From positions 5,002,747 through 5,066,746 of the forward strand of contig CAJINV010000001.1 in the NCBI GenBank assembly GCA_905178155.1: a DNA stretch of 64,000 nucleotides, given 5' to 3'. A model generated the notes under the pieces. The model was not told the origin of the DNA. It did no database searches and saw only the letters and a list, made by a program, of their open reading frames with translations. Below, piece by piece: positions 39,240 to 51,037 of the stretch. Both the position numbers and the translations under genes were made by a program. The DNA comes from Amoebophrya sp. A120. Lineage: Eukaryota; Sar; Dinophyceae; Syndiniales; Amoebophryaceae. Each line of letters starts with the position of its first letter. The first letter of the stretch is position 1.

Positions 39240-40769
39240 TACGCCCGCTATGGTCCCTCTCCACCACCACTTTACGTTTATTGTAGCTGCACTCGTCGTA
39301 TAAAAATTGACAAGCATTTTCAGTCCAAGGACCTAGCAGTGGAGAAGCCAATTTTAGATCTTTTCAGTCGATTAAAAAGTAGAGACAAGCAGAAGTATTT
39401 GTTTTTCGATCGGTCTTGTTGAGTGGCGTTCTTTTCCGCCGAGATGCATAACCACGGACTGAGGATTTTCTTCGATAATTTTTGCTTCCCACTCGCGAAC
39501 ATGAGTAGCAAGGAGAATTTTTACAATCGTGATCGTAGCTTTTATCTGCGAGGTCGAAAACAAAACTTAAACAGGCAAGAATGGAAGGTCGTCTTAAAAA
39601 GCAGCTGCATATTGTTGATCTCGATTATTTGCTGAAAGATGTAAAATGTTTCGTGGCGTCGCGAATGTTGATAGACTTCTAAATACGTCGAACGAAAAAT
39701 TTGTTGTAAAACGAGTAAAAGCATAAACAGGTAAAAAAATCATCAAAAGCCATGCTCCACAGAAAGATAAAAAAATCATTCTGCGAGCAGACCTCTGTTT
39801 TGGTGTGCTGCTAGGTACCAGGAATTCACAAGCAGTGAGTTCAAATCGGGATCCTAACGCATCTCTTTTAGTTTTAAACATACTTACATCCAAACTAGAA
39901 ATAATAGTATTTGCTCTTTGTCTTTTGTTATGTTTTCTGACTAGTATCTGAAAAACCTTGGTGACCTTCATAATAAAGCATGCTCGTACTTGCTTGATGA
40001 CGGCGCTACAACAGACAAACAGTTCTACGACAATCATTTGATTTTGATACAACATAGGCCTGGGAGGGTGCAGCAACCTTTTTCGGCGGTTTAGGTTTAC
40101 TCATTCCGGAACTCACGCTCAATCGTGCATGCACCTGCGGCATTCTTTTAGGACGTCCACAACAACTTGTATCTACCATCAATTTGATTTCCCTACTTCT
40201 CGGAATCCTCATGAGAGAAAAGCCGGTTGCTGGTGGTCCTTGCTGGCTGTAAGGAAAGTAGTTTCGTACGTCGCAGAGTCGCAAAGGTGGAAGTAGTACT
40301 TGTACTGTGGTGATACTTTATTTAATAGTGCGGCGCTGCATCGATTGACATTGATTTGGTGCAAGCGGCATGTATCTTCTCCCGCACCGCGGTAGAGAGT
40401 CCAAAGTGTAGTCTAAGTCTTGGTGGCCACAGGGCCTTCTGGTGCCGCTCGGCCGAAGGACGAGCAATTAGCTCATCCTTCTACCGCTTCAACTACTGCG
40501 GGCGCGGGAGGACAAATTACTCGCTCTATCGTCGCGAAAGATACAGTACTAGGATTGCGTTATTTGGTGACACCGTTCTTGTCGGCGGTCGCGGTGAACA
40601 AACGTCGTGAGTGTGGCAACAGGAGGTCGTGCGCGTTTGGGTCCGGAACAAGATTCTCGTAATGAGGGCAGTTTAGCGTAGTTGTTCTTGTTGGGAAAGG
40701 CAAACTACAGGGCTTCTGAACTTCTGGTGAGCAGTACCGAGGATCGATGCAGATGATGTCGTTTGTACA
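39240..40769. other. No gene recognised
   Basis: AT-rich spacer. A 160-codon open frame at 39594-40076 has a hydrophobic stretch but no family resemblance and a composition like its AT-rich surroundings. Confidence 0.4.
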
Positions 40770-43700
40770 TCATTGGTACTGTCGCGACGCGTAATTGCTC
40801 GCTGGGTCGCCGGTGGAGGATGGGTTATTGGGTGCGCTGTGAGTGGTGGGCGGTTGTAGCGTTTTCGACCACGATTGCGTGGGCGGACGGGGAGGTCGCT
40901 TGCTCTGCCACGGCGGCGACGCAATACTGCTTTCGCGGCTCGTCTGCTGCTGCTGTGAGCTGCCTCCACCGTGGTCTCCGCTGGCGGCCCGGCGCGAAGC
41001 CGCGGCGCCGGGCACGGGGTCAGTCAGCGTGCGCGCCGCGATGCGGGCCTGCTGCTGCTGATAGGCGTGGTTGTTGATGTAGCCCTGCTGCTGCGCCAGG
41101 TGCTTCTGGTCGCACCGCGGACTGGAATTATACGTGGCTGATATCGGTGCGGGGTAGCTGTACCCGCCGCGACTGCTCGTGCTGTTGTTCCACGAATTGT
41201 TGTTTCCACCATGCGTCTGTTGCCCTGGTGCCCCGCCTCCTGCCCCTGTCTGCATCGGATACAAGTAACTTCGCCCGCCCGGCGCCAATGGCACTGTGCG
41301 CGAACTTGTATTTATTGCTCCGGTGGAATTATTCGCACCATGCTGCGAGGGCGTCGACGTCCAAGATGTTGTTGTACTAGTCGGTGCTCCTGTTGTTCCT
41401 GTTGCGCCGTGTTGGTGCGGCAGTTGATTCAAACTAATGTGGTGATGACCAAGAGGACCTCCACTGTTACTATGTTGTGGCGCACCAGCCTGATGGAAAC
41501 TGTGCTGCAGATTGTTGTTGTACTGTGCATGATGCGCTCCGCCTGCACCATTGTAGCCCCCGTTCATCATATTACCTGTTGCAGTAGATCCGTTCGCGCC
41601 CCAGCGACGAAGCGAGGGTGACGCGCTGTGGTGCTGTTGCATGCGGCTGTTCGGCGTGCTGTTTGGCGTGCAGTTCGTGCTGCTGGTCACCGAGCTACTG
41701 GTCGTTTCCCAGCCGCCCCCCGTGGCCGTGTTGTTAACATAATTGCTGCCGTGGTAATTCTTGTTGCTGTTGCTGTTGTACGGGCCGCCCCCACCTCCCC
41801 GGCCGCTGTTATTCAACATCATGCCACCCCCGTTTGTTCCCACTCCGCCATGGTGACCTGCGCCCTTCGCAGCCCGGCTGTCGTGGCCGTAGTACCAGTC
41901 GTCGTGGTAATCGTAGCGGTAGTAGTGGTAATACGACCCTACCCGCGTGTTGTAGTTGTTCCGCCGGTACTGCTCCCTTTCCCGCTCCCGCGCTCCCGGA
42001 CTGGGCCAGAAGCTACTCGTTTTGTACAAGTCTTCCGCCCGGTTGTAAGAACTGTTAATATTGGACGTCGTCCCTCCCCCTCCGTTGTTGTAGCTCATCG
42101 CAGCCGTGGTGGTGTTTGCACCCGATCTGGACGTGGACGAGTCGTAGAGGGAAGTCGTGTCGTACAGGCGATGCGCGTGCTCCACGCCCTGCTCTAAGGC
42201 GCGCGCCCGGGCGCGACGGGCCGCGGCCTCGCGGCTCCAGTACTCCTGGTATGCCCGGGCAATCGCGGCGTAGTTGTAGTGCCCGGTGGACGTCACTTGC
42301 AATGCCTCCACCCCGAAGTGGCGGATGATCTCCTGGACCACGCGCGCAATGTTTTTGCAGTCGTCGATGCCGCGGTGCTCCCAACCGTCAAAGTCCAGGT
42401 CGAAGTACTCGAGCATCTGCGGGATGTCGCGCGTGACAATCTCCCCGGTCAAGGCGGTAAACACCTGTTTCAAATTGCACCAGCGCTTGATCGGCGTGTT
42501 CTTGCCCCAGTACGTGTTGCTGCGCCGCTCCGGGTCGGCGACGGCGAGCTGTTTCGGCAAGCATTGCCGAAAGTCCCAGTCTCCGCAAGTGATGAACAGA
42601 ACCTTCTCCGCGGGGTATTTACCTGTTGAGAACCAATTTTTTGGCAAATCATTTTTGCGCTTCTTGTTGTCTCATCAAATCATCTTCATCTTCTTTCACA
42701 TGTTGACAAAGAGAACTAACAACTTCAACTGCACTTTTAGCACAAGCCAAGACAGCGTAAATCCGGTGGTATTCAAAATCAAAGCCTTGATGTTGATATC
42801 ACGCAAGCAGAAGAACTAGAACAAGAATTCGAACTGAGCGTGAGCGGCGAGAGCAACTATAAAAAAAACGTGAGTCTGAACTACATCAGTACTCATAAAC
42901 TGCTGCCATCGTTCCCAGACGGGATGGAAGGTGTCTGCAGTCTCGACCTGGTCCTGCGTGATGCTGGTCAGTGACTTGCAGAAAGGCGTCAGTATCGGAA
43001 AGCGGACGGGACGCACAAAGGAGTTGAACTCCTCCGTTACCGCCCACCGGGGCGGGTGAAACGAGGAGCGCTTCGTCGTGGGTGTGGGTACCGAGGACGA
43101 GGAATCAAATCCGCTGTTGGGCTTGCTACCTGGTTCAGCATCTTCCCTGCGATTTTGATGTTCCAGCTCGCCCAACCTCACTTCAACACTGGCGTGCTGT
43201 GGTCCCGTTACAACTGCTGTTCCCGCGGCGGCGCGAGTCGCGGTGGACGGCGTATCGATATCGTTACAACTTTTTTCTTCCTCCCCTGCAGCAGGCGCTG
43301 CACCGTCGACGCTGGGCGCAGCTGGAAGGTCCTTCGAGGTGCTGGGGGAGGCGGGGGTCGGACCCGAGGAGCAGCTCGCGGTGCTGCTCACGGGTAGCGA
43401 AGCGGAAGTTTCCTCTTGCTTTATTATCCCTTTGTTTTTTGAGGTAACATCAAGCGCGAGGCTAGCTGTCTCCACGACGGCTTTGTCTTCGTCATGATGG
43501 ACTACTGGTATGGCTGGCTCTTCGCTCTTTTTGCTAGTCGAAAGAGCTCCATCACCTCCTCCTGTTGCCACTACGGGTAGTTCTTGGGGGGCTCCCGCTG
43601 CTGGTGCTGTTGAACCAGGTCTACTACTGCTCTTCCCTACTAAAGATGAACCCTGTTCCGTTATTTGCAGCTCCCCGCCCGATGAAATAACGGCGCGAGA

Positions 43701-44885
43701 TATTAATTCGGATGTTGCCGAAGACAGGGGCGTGCTGACTAGCGGCTCTTCTTGGCAGGTCAAGATGACGGTCGGAAACTCGATGATTTCGTTGACGAAT
43801 CCCTCGATCTGGTGTTTCGGGTCCGCCCACTCCGGCCCATCGCGCCCGGGGTTCGGCACGCAGTTTGCCTCGAAGTCCACAATCGCGATGACCAAATCCC
43901 GGCGGCCCCGGCGGGAAGTAGAACTCCCGTGGTTGCTGCGGCCGGAAAAGGCCGTCTTCGTCGCGGTCGTGGTTCCCGTGATGTCCTCGGAGGCCGTGGG
44001 GCTCGTCGGGAGGTGGTTGTCGTGGTCACTAGCGCCGCCCCCCACGATGTTCGCGGACTTCGTGGTGGGGCAACTGTGGCTCACGGCGTCCTCCTCCTGC
44101 TCCGAGCAGAACCCGTTGCCCACCAGCATCGGAAGCGAGCTCTGACTCGAGTAGGTGCTGGGGCGCCCTCGCGGCGGGGGGGTCAAAGACTGGTCCTCCG
44201 CGTCCTCGTCCATGGCGCGGCGATGGAGAAAATTCTCGTCCTGGAGCAAATCGACCACCACCTTGTGCGGGTTGCTGTTCACGACCAAATTCACGCCGCC
44301 GCCCGGTCCGTCCGTTTGCACGCTCGCCTCGCCCTTGGATGCTACCACAGAAGATTGATGTGGGACTTCTTGCAGCTGGTTGTGATCAACATCGTGCTCC
44401 TCATGCAGCAGGGGTACAACTTGGTGGTGCAGCTGCTGCCGCGCCCCCGCGTTCGTTGTGTAGCTGCTTATTTCGTGTTGATTGTCTACTTGAACTTGTT
44501 CCTTGGAAGGAGGACCTCCTGCTTGTCTTCCCATAATAGGTCTATTCAACATCTTGCTCTTGTTGTGTTCGTCCAGGCTCAAAAACGCAGGCGCGCTGTT
44601 CGACGATATGTGGTCGTGCTGCCCTATCGCTATCGGCAACAGGTCCGGGGACGGCCGCGGACTCGAATCTCGACTGTTGTCCGACCGTTGGTCAATATGA
44701 AGTTCCACTTGTGCAGCCGGTGGGTCCTCTCGGCGCTCACCGCTGACACTCGTCGCCTCCGCGGAGTTCGTTGCTTTCATACTGTTCTTTCTATCGTTAC
44801 TTGGCGTCCGTTCTACTTGCACTTCATCACTGAGTAAACAACTAAAAATATCGACTGCTTGCTGTGCACGAATTCCTAAGTCCAA
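40770..44885 (-). CDS. ERI1-like DEDDh 3'-5' exoribonuclease with long disordered tails
   Basis: The ERI1/3'hExo family trims RNA 3' ends such as histone mRNA stem-loops, 5.8S rRNA and small-RNA duplexes. Exo I is IAIVDFEANC near residue 335, followed by EIIEFPTVIL. The fold resumes at FNSFVRPVRFPILTPFCKSL, TSITQDQVETADTF, KVLFITCGDWDFRQCLPKQL, MLEYFDLDFDGWEHRGIDDC and KNIARVVQEII, giving the D, E, D, H and D residues. Exon 1 (44885-42893) joins exon 2 (42622-40770) through a GT-AG intron in phase 1, restoring QQFMSKYPAEKVLF. About 240 Ser/Thr/Ala/Glu-rich residues are inserted between the first motif block and FNSFVRPV. The N-terminal 330 residues are disordered; the C-terminal 440 are Asn/Gly/Ser/His-rich. 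Start Met is the first in frame. Confidence in the nuclease identity is high. Confidence 0.88.
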
Positions 44886-47477
44886 AACTACTGCTTGTCA
44901 TCAAATTTTCGCGGTTCCGTCCTGCTAGCTTCGTAGGAGACGAATGAAGTTTTACTCGGACGTAGAAGATCGCAGGAAGGTATGATGTACGTTCTGAATT
45001 ATGGACTCCACGATTTCTTCTACCGTGGTGGTGCGTATTTCTACTCTTCTTGGCTCCTCACAATTCTTATCTACAAAAATGCTACTCGAGGACGACGTCA
45101 TCTTCATCTTCTCTTCCTTGCTCTTCACATGATTTACCTTCTTGACCAGACGTCACTTTGCCAAACTTAGTATTTGTAGTAGTACTGTGTGTTGTACTGC
45201 TTGTGTAGTTCCTAAAAAGTCCTCTCTAGATGTTGTATCCATGATATGCGAGGAATTTATTTGCACCAGTGGAGACCACAGAGACTGACAGATCTACAAG
45301 ATCATTTATTAATGAGGTGTGGCCAATCGTAATGAAGTACTTTTATTTCCATATCGATATCTGATTGCTGCTGACGACGTAGAGTACTATCGGCCAGGAG
45401 GTGGACTAGCTACAGTATCATGGTGTAGGAAGCCCTGTGTCATCATTAACATTGATTATTCAGCTTGCTCGCTATCCGGTCGCTGCGTCAAAGCAATAGA
45501 AGTACTTGTAGTGTTACACGACGAAAGCCAAAGTGAGTCGTAATTAGCTCCAAATTTCATAGGGGACAGTTCAAGAATTGCCATTAAGATTAATTTCGGT
45601 TCGTAGTCCCTCGTCTCGCATGAGAAAAAAGCTCTCTCGCTAGTATTTGTATTGTTCCACAGGGGTGATTTGTGCTTCTCATTCTCATCAGCCGAGCTCG
45701 GCTACATAATGAATAGCACGCTATCTGACGAGTAAGTCTTCGAGTTGATCCTCGAATCTTTCGCCTCAAGAAGTCTTATCAAAAAATTTGGATTTTCTAC
45801 TTTTCATGCATGTAGGTGCGCATGCGCTTCAAGTGTAAAATAAACACCTAACTTAAACTTGATGGGAGGGATAAACAAAATCGGGTAACATAATCGCTTC
45901 GGGCATGTTGTGATTCACCCACATGAACCAGACGAGGTGAAATCTTCTATCTGTATTCGGGTACCTCAGAGAGGAGTAGAGGGATCTGTAGTTGGCACGA
46001 CCACGATCATTTTTCCGACGTCCTTTGAAGATTCAAGCTACTGCTGGCACGCAGCACACACACAGTACTAGTACACGACTTCTAATATGTAAACCGAAAA
46101 ATAAATCGAATGTCACATGGACTCGCTCAACCTTGCTCACACATAGGACAACCGAGCCTGCGAAAATATGCTCATCATGCTCCACCACCCTCCTCAACCC
46201 GACGAAAATCTGAATTCATCGCGTCGCCAAGACCAACGAATACTGCTGCCCGTAGAACTAGAAAGCGATGCTGACGATTTATACTTTGATTTTACATAGT
46301 TCATGGGTCTCTCGTCCGAGGCTAGACAACGAGTGCCTACGTAGCGGTAGTTTCGGCCGACCATGGTCATGTCTAATTTTTTCTTTTTCCATCGATTATT
46401 GCATCAAACCGACGTGGTTACTAGTAGGATTGCTAGGTCTAACATCATGCGTGATACATACTTATCATAGTCATGCAGTAAAAAGGGGCACCCCCACGAC
46501 GACCCAGGTCAGATAGTACCAAAACCAATCGAGTACGATTTCTCCACCCCACCTAGAGGACGAAGCCCCCGCTGCGACAATCGTTCAAGTGGAACTATCG
46601 CTCAGGCTCCTTAAGTAGAAAAGCACTGATTAAGGCAAGAACACAGAGAGGACATCCCTGCTTAGTACGAACATGATGATGCGCATGCGATTCACACCTG
46701 CGAGGAAATAAAGCGGAAACTTTTCATCTTACTACTTCACCGCAATGTGCGAAAGGTACGAAAATCCGATTGCTTGTTGGTGAACCCTGCAGAAGTTTCC
46801 AGCAGACTCGTTCGTGCTACTGCTACTAGCAGTGTTGCATTGTGATGATTTTGCACCAGCACACCAACATCAAAGAAGAAGTAGTAGACAAGAGAATTAT
46901 TTGCACCTAGCTGTAATAAAGTCAGGTCAGCAATTATGAGATGAATGCACCTTGTCATCTACTCCGAACAAGAAGTCGGATGGCGCTTGTCTGTCGTGTG
47001 TGCGTGTCCAGAATGCTGCTGGCGGGCGCAGTCGACTAACACTAAGGGAAATCTATGGTCGACAGGCAGCACGTGAAAAAGAAAGCACCTCCTCCTGACT
47101 GGCGCGAAACAAAATACTTTTGGGTCGCATGATAAGTCCTCTACCTCTACGTACAACTAACTTGAAACTCAGTCATGTACTAGTGATATAAAAAACCGAA
47201 AAGCAGGGAAGGCGTCGGGACAGAAAAACATGATAAATATATGCGTTATCTACTTAATAGGGGAAAAACAGAGACTCATATTGGTGAAATTAATACGCGA
47301 AAAAAAATAAAAAGAGAAAAATTGAAAAAAAAACATAATGAGAAAAAGTGAGGAATAGTACCGAGGCCGTCGCCGTGCTGTAAAGAAAAAAAATGCACGA
47401 ATGTTCTTGAAACAACAGCAGCACAACGAACAGTGTACGCTCAAACTTCATTTTTATTGGTGTGTTTAACAGTACAC
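44886..47477. other. No gene recognised
   Basis: A 2.6 kb AT-rich interval between the nuclease gene and the MGGGCS gene. Open frames are short and unconvincing on both strands. No tRNA, rRNA or repeat family was recognised here. Confidence 0.45.
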
Positions 47478-50242
47478 TTAGTCGTCGTCATTCGGCTCGT
47501 CGTCGTCGTCTTCTTGCGGGGCCATCTCTTCGGGAGTGAGTCGCGCTTCCCTTCGCCTCTCGAAGTAGTCGTCCTCGTACTTGAGCTTCAGCAGGAGGTC
47601 CCAGTTTTTGTAGATAACCGTGACTCGCCGTACCGCTTCGTACTCCGATTTGTTGTCGGGGTGCAATATCACGTCGTTTGTCGGTGCAAGGACCTGTGGT
47701 GGGATGAAGAGAGCACGAATTATTAGAATCTTCGTCGTGCTGCTGCCGGAGAGTTGTACTAGAATAAAAGTACTTCTACACACAGGAGATCATAAGTACA
47801 TGCAATTACAAATCATGATCATCATGGGAAAATGGTGTAAGTAAGCTATTGCTATTCATACCGGGCCTTCGTAGGCGGCTCGGTCTGCAAGTGCTAAGCT
47901 CTTCCACCGTCGCAGCTCCCGCTTTTGAATGATGCGGAGCTTGTCTTTTCGCTCCAAGATGGTTTCTTTCGTGAGCAGGCGGAGCTTGGCACGGAGCTCC
48001 GTGACGATTTCTTCGATGTCGTGCTGCAGTGCTGCGAGTTCCTCCCGAATCACTGCAAGCTGTTTTCATTTTGAAAGAAAACACTTCGATACAGTACTTA
48101 TTTCCTCTACTTTTCGACAAGATGAATGCAGTACCACTCACATGAAGGTCAAGGTTCAGGTTGCTCTTTCGCGTGGAGCGGCAGCGCTTATTCAAGACGG
48201 TTTGTCGCTCACGCTCCTTTAAGCGCTATAGCACATTGATGAATGTATACTATAGCGCACGAGCAAGAAGAAGAACGAGAAAAACATATGATATATAAGT
48301 ACCTCTTGTGTGTTCTGCCCATCGTGCACGACGAAATTTTTGATGACATAGTCCATAGATCGCCGCTTCTTTAGCATCCGAGCTTCATCGGTTTTGGGTA
48401 TCAGTCCGTATTCGACATGGTTCTCCACTAGCAGCTGCGTCAACGACGGCCCTTTGCCTGTTCATTTTTATAATAATGGAATGATCAACTTATAATTTTC
48501 CCCTTATGTACTAGTGCGCATGCGCGTAATCCACCACCTGACACGCTTTCTTTCTATTCGTACTTTAGAACAATGCAAGTGTCACTAAACTTTTATCATT
48601 TCGCAGCAGCGCTGGAGGCAGTGGTAGAGCCGTAGGAACACACGGCGTGTTCCTAGGGCTCTACCACTACCTTGGCTTGTGTGCTGTCTGTTTGTTACAC
48701 ACAGCACACAAGCATAGAAAATGCAAAAAAGCAAACCGAAACCAGACTAACTATGCTGGCAGCATTCAATAAAACAACTCTCTCTTTACCTGCTTTCTGC
48801 GTCAGGAATCGTTCTGGTTCTTCTTCGTTTGACTTGAGCAGGTTCCCCTTGAAGTACTCCCAGCCCATTTTCAAGCCGCCCTTCGGCTTGTGCTCTGCCG
48901 CGTTGGCCTGACCGACGAGCTCGGCCGTGGTGTGTTGGGGTTCGTCCTCGTCCCCACACTGCAGGCGCAGGAGTTCCGCCTGCGACTTCAGTTCCAACCG
49001 GTCCGTCGCGAGCTCCCAGTCGCGCACGTCGCGCTCCAATTTTTCGATGCGGATACGCTGGATCAGCGCCGTGGTCGGGATCCGCGGGTTGCACTCCCGC
49101 CCGCACGGGGAGTCGTGAATGTTCACCGCTCCGTACCGGGGCAGCAGACTCGCCTATGAAATGCAAAAATGTCTGGGTCTGGAAACTTGTGATGCTAAAA
49201 ATGCATGATGAAAACACTTTCGAATGCAGTCCGGCATGACAACTTCCCAAAACGCTTTCTCATAGGCAATCCGCATGAGAAACTGCGTTTTTGTATGACA
49301 AACGAGGCTGCGACTTTTGCTGGTTATGCAATACAGATTTTCTACGTATGGGAAGCTAGCATTACAAGTTCCAACCTTCCAGACCCAGACATTTTTACAA
49401 TCCATATCGCCTCGCGCTCCACAAATCTCTGCTTCATCGTCTCCTGGCGCCGCTGCACCTCGCCGACAAACTTGGACTGCGGGGACAGGGTACTGGCGGA
49501 AAGCTGAAATAAATTATTTCATCGGCGTGTGAGTTTAAAGTGTTGATTTCATCATCTGTGACCCTTTATTATTGTGCTAAGCCTCGGCCGACGACGACCA
49601 GCGATTCGTTTTCGACGACCGTGATCTAATTAAGCGGCACTATCAACTACGTGACGAATCAGCTGAGGCAAGAGGAACACAGTCACAGTTACATTTGGAT
49701 TTGTGTGTGCGCTGGAGCTGGACGTAGAAGTGAACAAAGATCACTCACGTAGAACAAGCACCATTTAAAACTGAAATCAAAAGCCGAATCAGTACCACTG
49801 TGCTTGTGTAGCCCGTCCCGGAGAGCGCGGGAAATTCGTCTTCCAGGATTTTTTGTCTGGTTGGGTCGAGCGAGTTCATTTCCGCCACCATCTCCTCGAC
49901 GCTAATGTTGTCGGCCTCGTCGTGAAGATTGTTGACCGCGGTCGCCCGATCCGCCTCTGCCGCTTCTTCCCTAATCGCCCCCATCACGCCCGCGGTGGTT
50001 TGCGGGGGGGACTCTTCTCCCCTGCTGGAGGCCATTTTTCGGGCCTGCATCAGATTTCGCTTGTCCTGTAGCTTCCGGACAATGAGCTCCCCCTCCCGCA
50101 CGGAGCGGATGCGGAGGCATTTGCGCAGAATCTCTTTTTCGTATCTGATGTCTTTCAGCTCCTGCCACTCCGCGACCAAATCCTCCACTTCGGTCAGTAC
50201 CGGGTGCTTCGGCTGGCAACACGCAGAGCAACCACCACCCAT
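47478..50242 (-). CDS. Predicted N-myristoylated coiled-coil protein, six exon segments
   Basis: The N-terminus MGGGCSACCQ fits an N-myristoylation site (Gly2, Ser6) beside palmitoylatable Cys, suggesting membrane attachment. Exon segments are 50242-49796, 49503-49407, 49149-48790, 48457-48303, 48059-47862 and 47693-47478. All junctions except the introner are GT-AG and keep frame: YTSTV/LSASTL, FLTQKA/GKGPSL, NTQE/LAVIREE, YEGP/VLAPTND. The introner junction restores VEREASLLPRYG. The rest is largely charged helix (LIQRIRIEKLERDVRDWELA, LRAKLRLLTKETILERKDKL) and ends in an acidic tail, EDDDDEPNDDD. I recognise no family. A cortical or flagellar scaffold would fit but is a guess. Confidence 0.8.
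48617..48671. repeat. Long intronic hairpin, 25-bp stem
   Basis: GGCAGTGGTAGAGCCGTAGG pairs with the complement downstream, giving a 25-bp stem with two mismatches around the loop ACGGC. It lies inside the GT-AG intron 48458-48789 of the MGGGCS gene and is followed at once by a second hairpin. The stem is strong enough to fold in the transcript. Confidence 0.75.
48676..48712. repeat. Second intronic hairpin, perfect 12-bp stem
   Basis: CTTGTGTGCTGT (48676-48687) pairs with ACAGCACACAAG (48701-48712) around a 13-base loop. It directly follows the larger hairpin in the same intron. Nested or successive palindromes of this kind can mark a small decayed mobile element, but no target duplication was seen. 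Confidence 0.7.
49155..49406. mobile_element. Introner copy e, in the MGGGCS protein gene
   Basis: A 252-bp element starts TATGAAATGCAAAAATG and ends CAATCCATA, with exact TCGCC at 49150-49154 and 49407-49411. Excision joins VEREA to SLLPRYG in frame. One of the possible junctions is GC...AG, the only member of the five with a donor known to be tolerated in other eukaryotes. The other introns of this gene are all GT-AG, so the contrast is within one transcript. Confidence 0.92.
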
Positions 50243-50880
50243 GATCCTTTACGTACTTATCACGATATTCTTAAAGTATAAGCACAGGTGGGTGCTTCTC
50301 TTCGAATTTGATTTTTAAGCAGTCGAGGAGAAAAGTAGGAAATATGGCATGGGCATCATGATCCTAAGAAGGACATTTAACTAAGGGTAAAAGTTATTAC
50401 GAGTGACTCACAAAAAGAAAAATCCGATGAATATCATGACAGGGAAGGTAAAAAAGTGGTTTTGATTTTGTAGCGGGGGAATGGTTTTGAGTGTCACCTC
50501 CTCTGTGTCACCTTGTGTTTTGTTCGGGAGTGGTTGATATCCGACTATCTAAACGACCATCATGCATCAACTAATACATGTTTGTGTTTCTAATATCTCT
50601 ACCGTTGATCATTGCGGGAACGACATCTAAGCTGGACGAAAACGAGTACAACTGAGGAGTTCACGAAAGATTACCGATGGCGTATTTCTGCGAGATGATT
50701 GTTGTAGTAAAACTTGCAGTCGCAGTTGCACGAACCGAATCGTTATTCGTTTTCGATGTTGACAGTTCAATATCTTTCTTCTCAAGGTAGACAACTACAG
50801 TAGCATTGCACGAACCGATGAGCAGCTGTCGCACGAACCGATCAGGGGCGAAAACAGTTTGACTTTGAGATTGTTCGCGG
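50243..50880. other. No gene recognised; spacer before the tandem DUF285 array
   Basis: AT-rich sequence with no convincing reading frame. The part from about 50820 on (CGAACCGA, TTTGACTTTG) weakly resembles sequence at 53650-53690 and 56155-56190 and may be the remnant of a further copy of the duplicated unit. Confidence 0.4.
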
Positions 50881-51037
50881 CCTAAAGACTTACGGCTGCC
50901 TCTGCATATGAACACGATGGTGAAATTAGTCGCCGGGAGGTGCTCGCTTCTTCAGGCGAGCGAGTAGCAGCTGTTTAATAGCGTACTAGTATCTACTTTA
51001 TGATGTTCGTGCTTTTAAGTAGCTGGCGCCTAGCGTC

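Noticed and set aside
39594-40076. A 160-codon minus-strand open frame with a hydrophobic stretch
   Set aside because: AT-rich composition like the surrounding spacer, no family resemblance, no neighbouring splice context.
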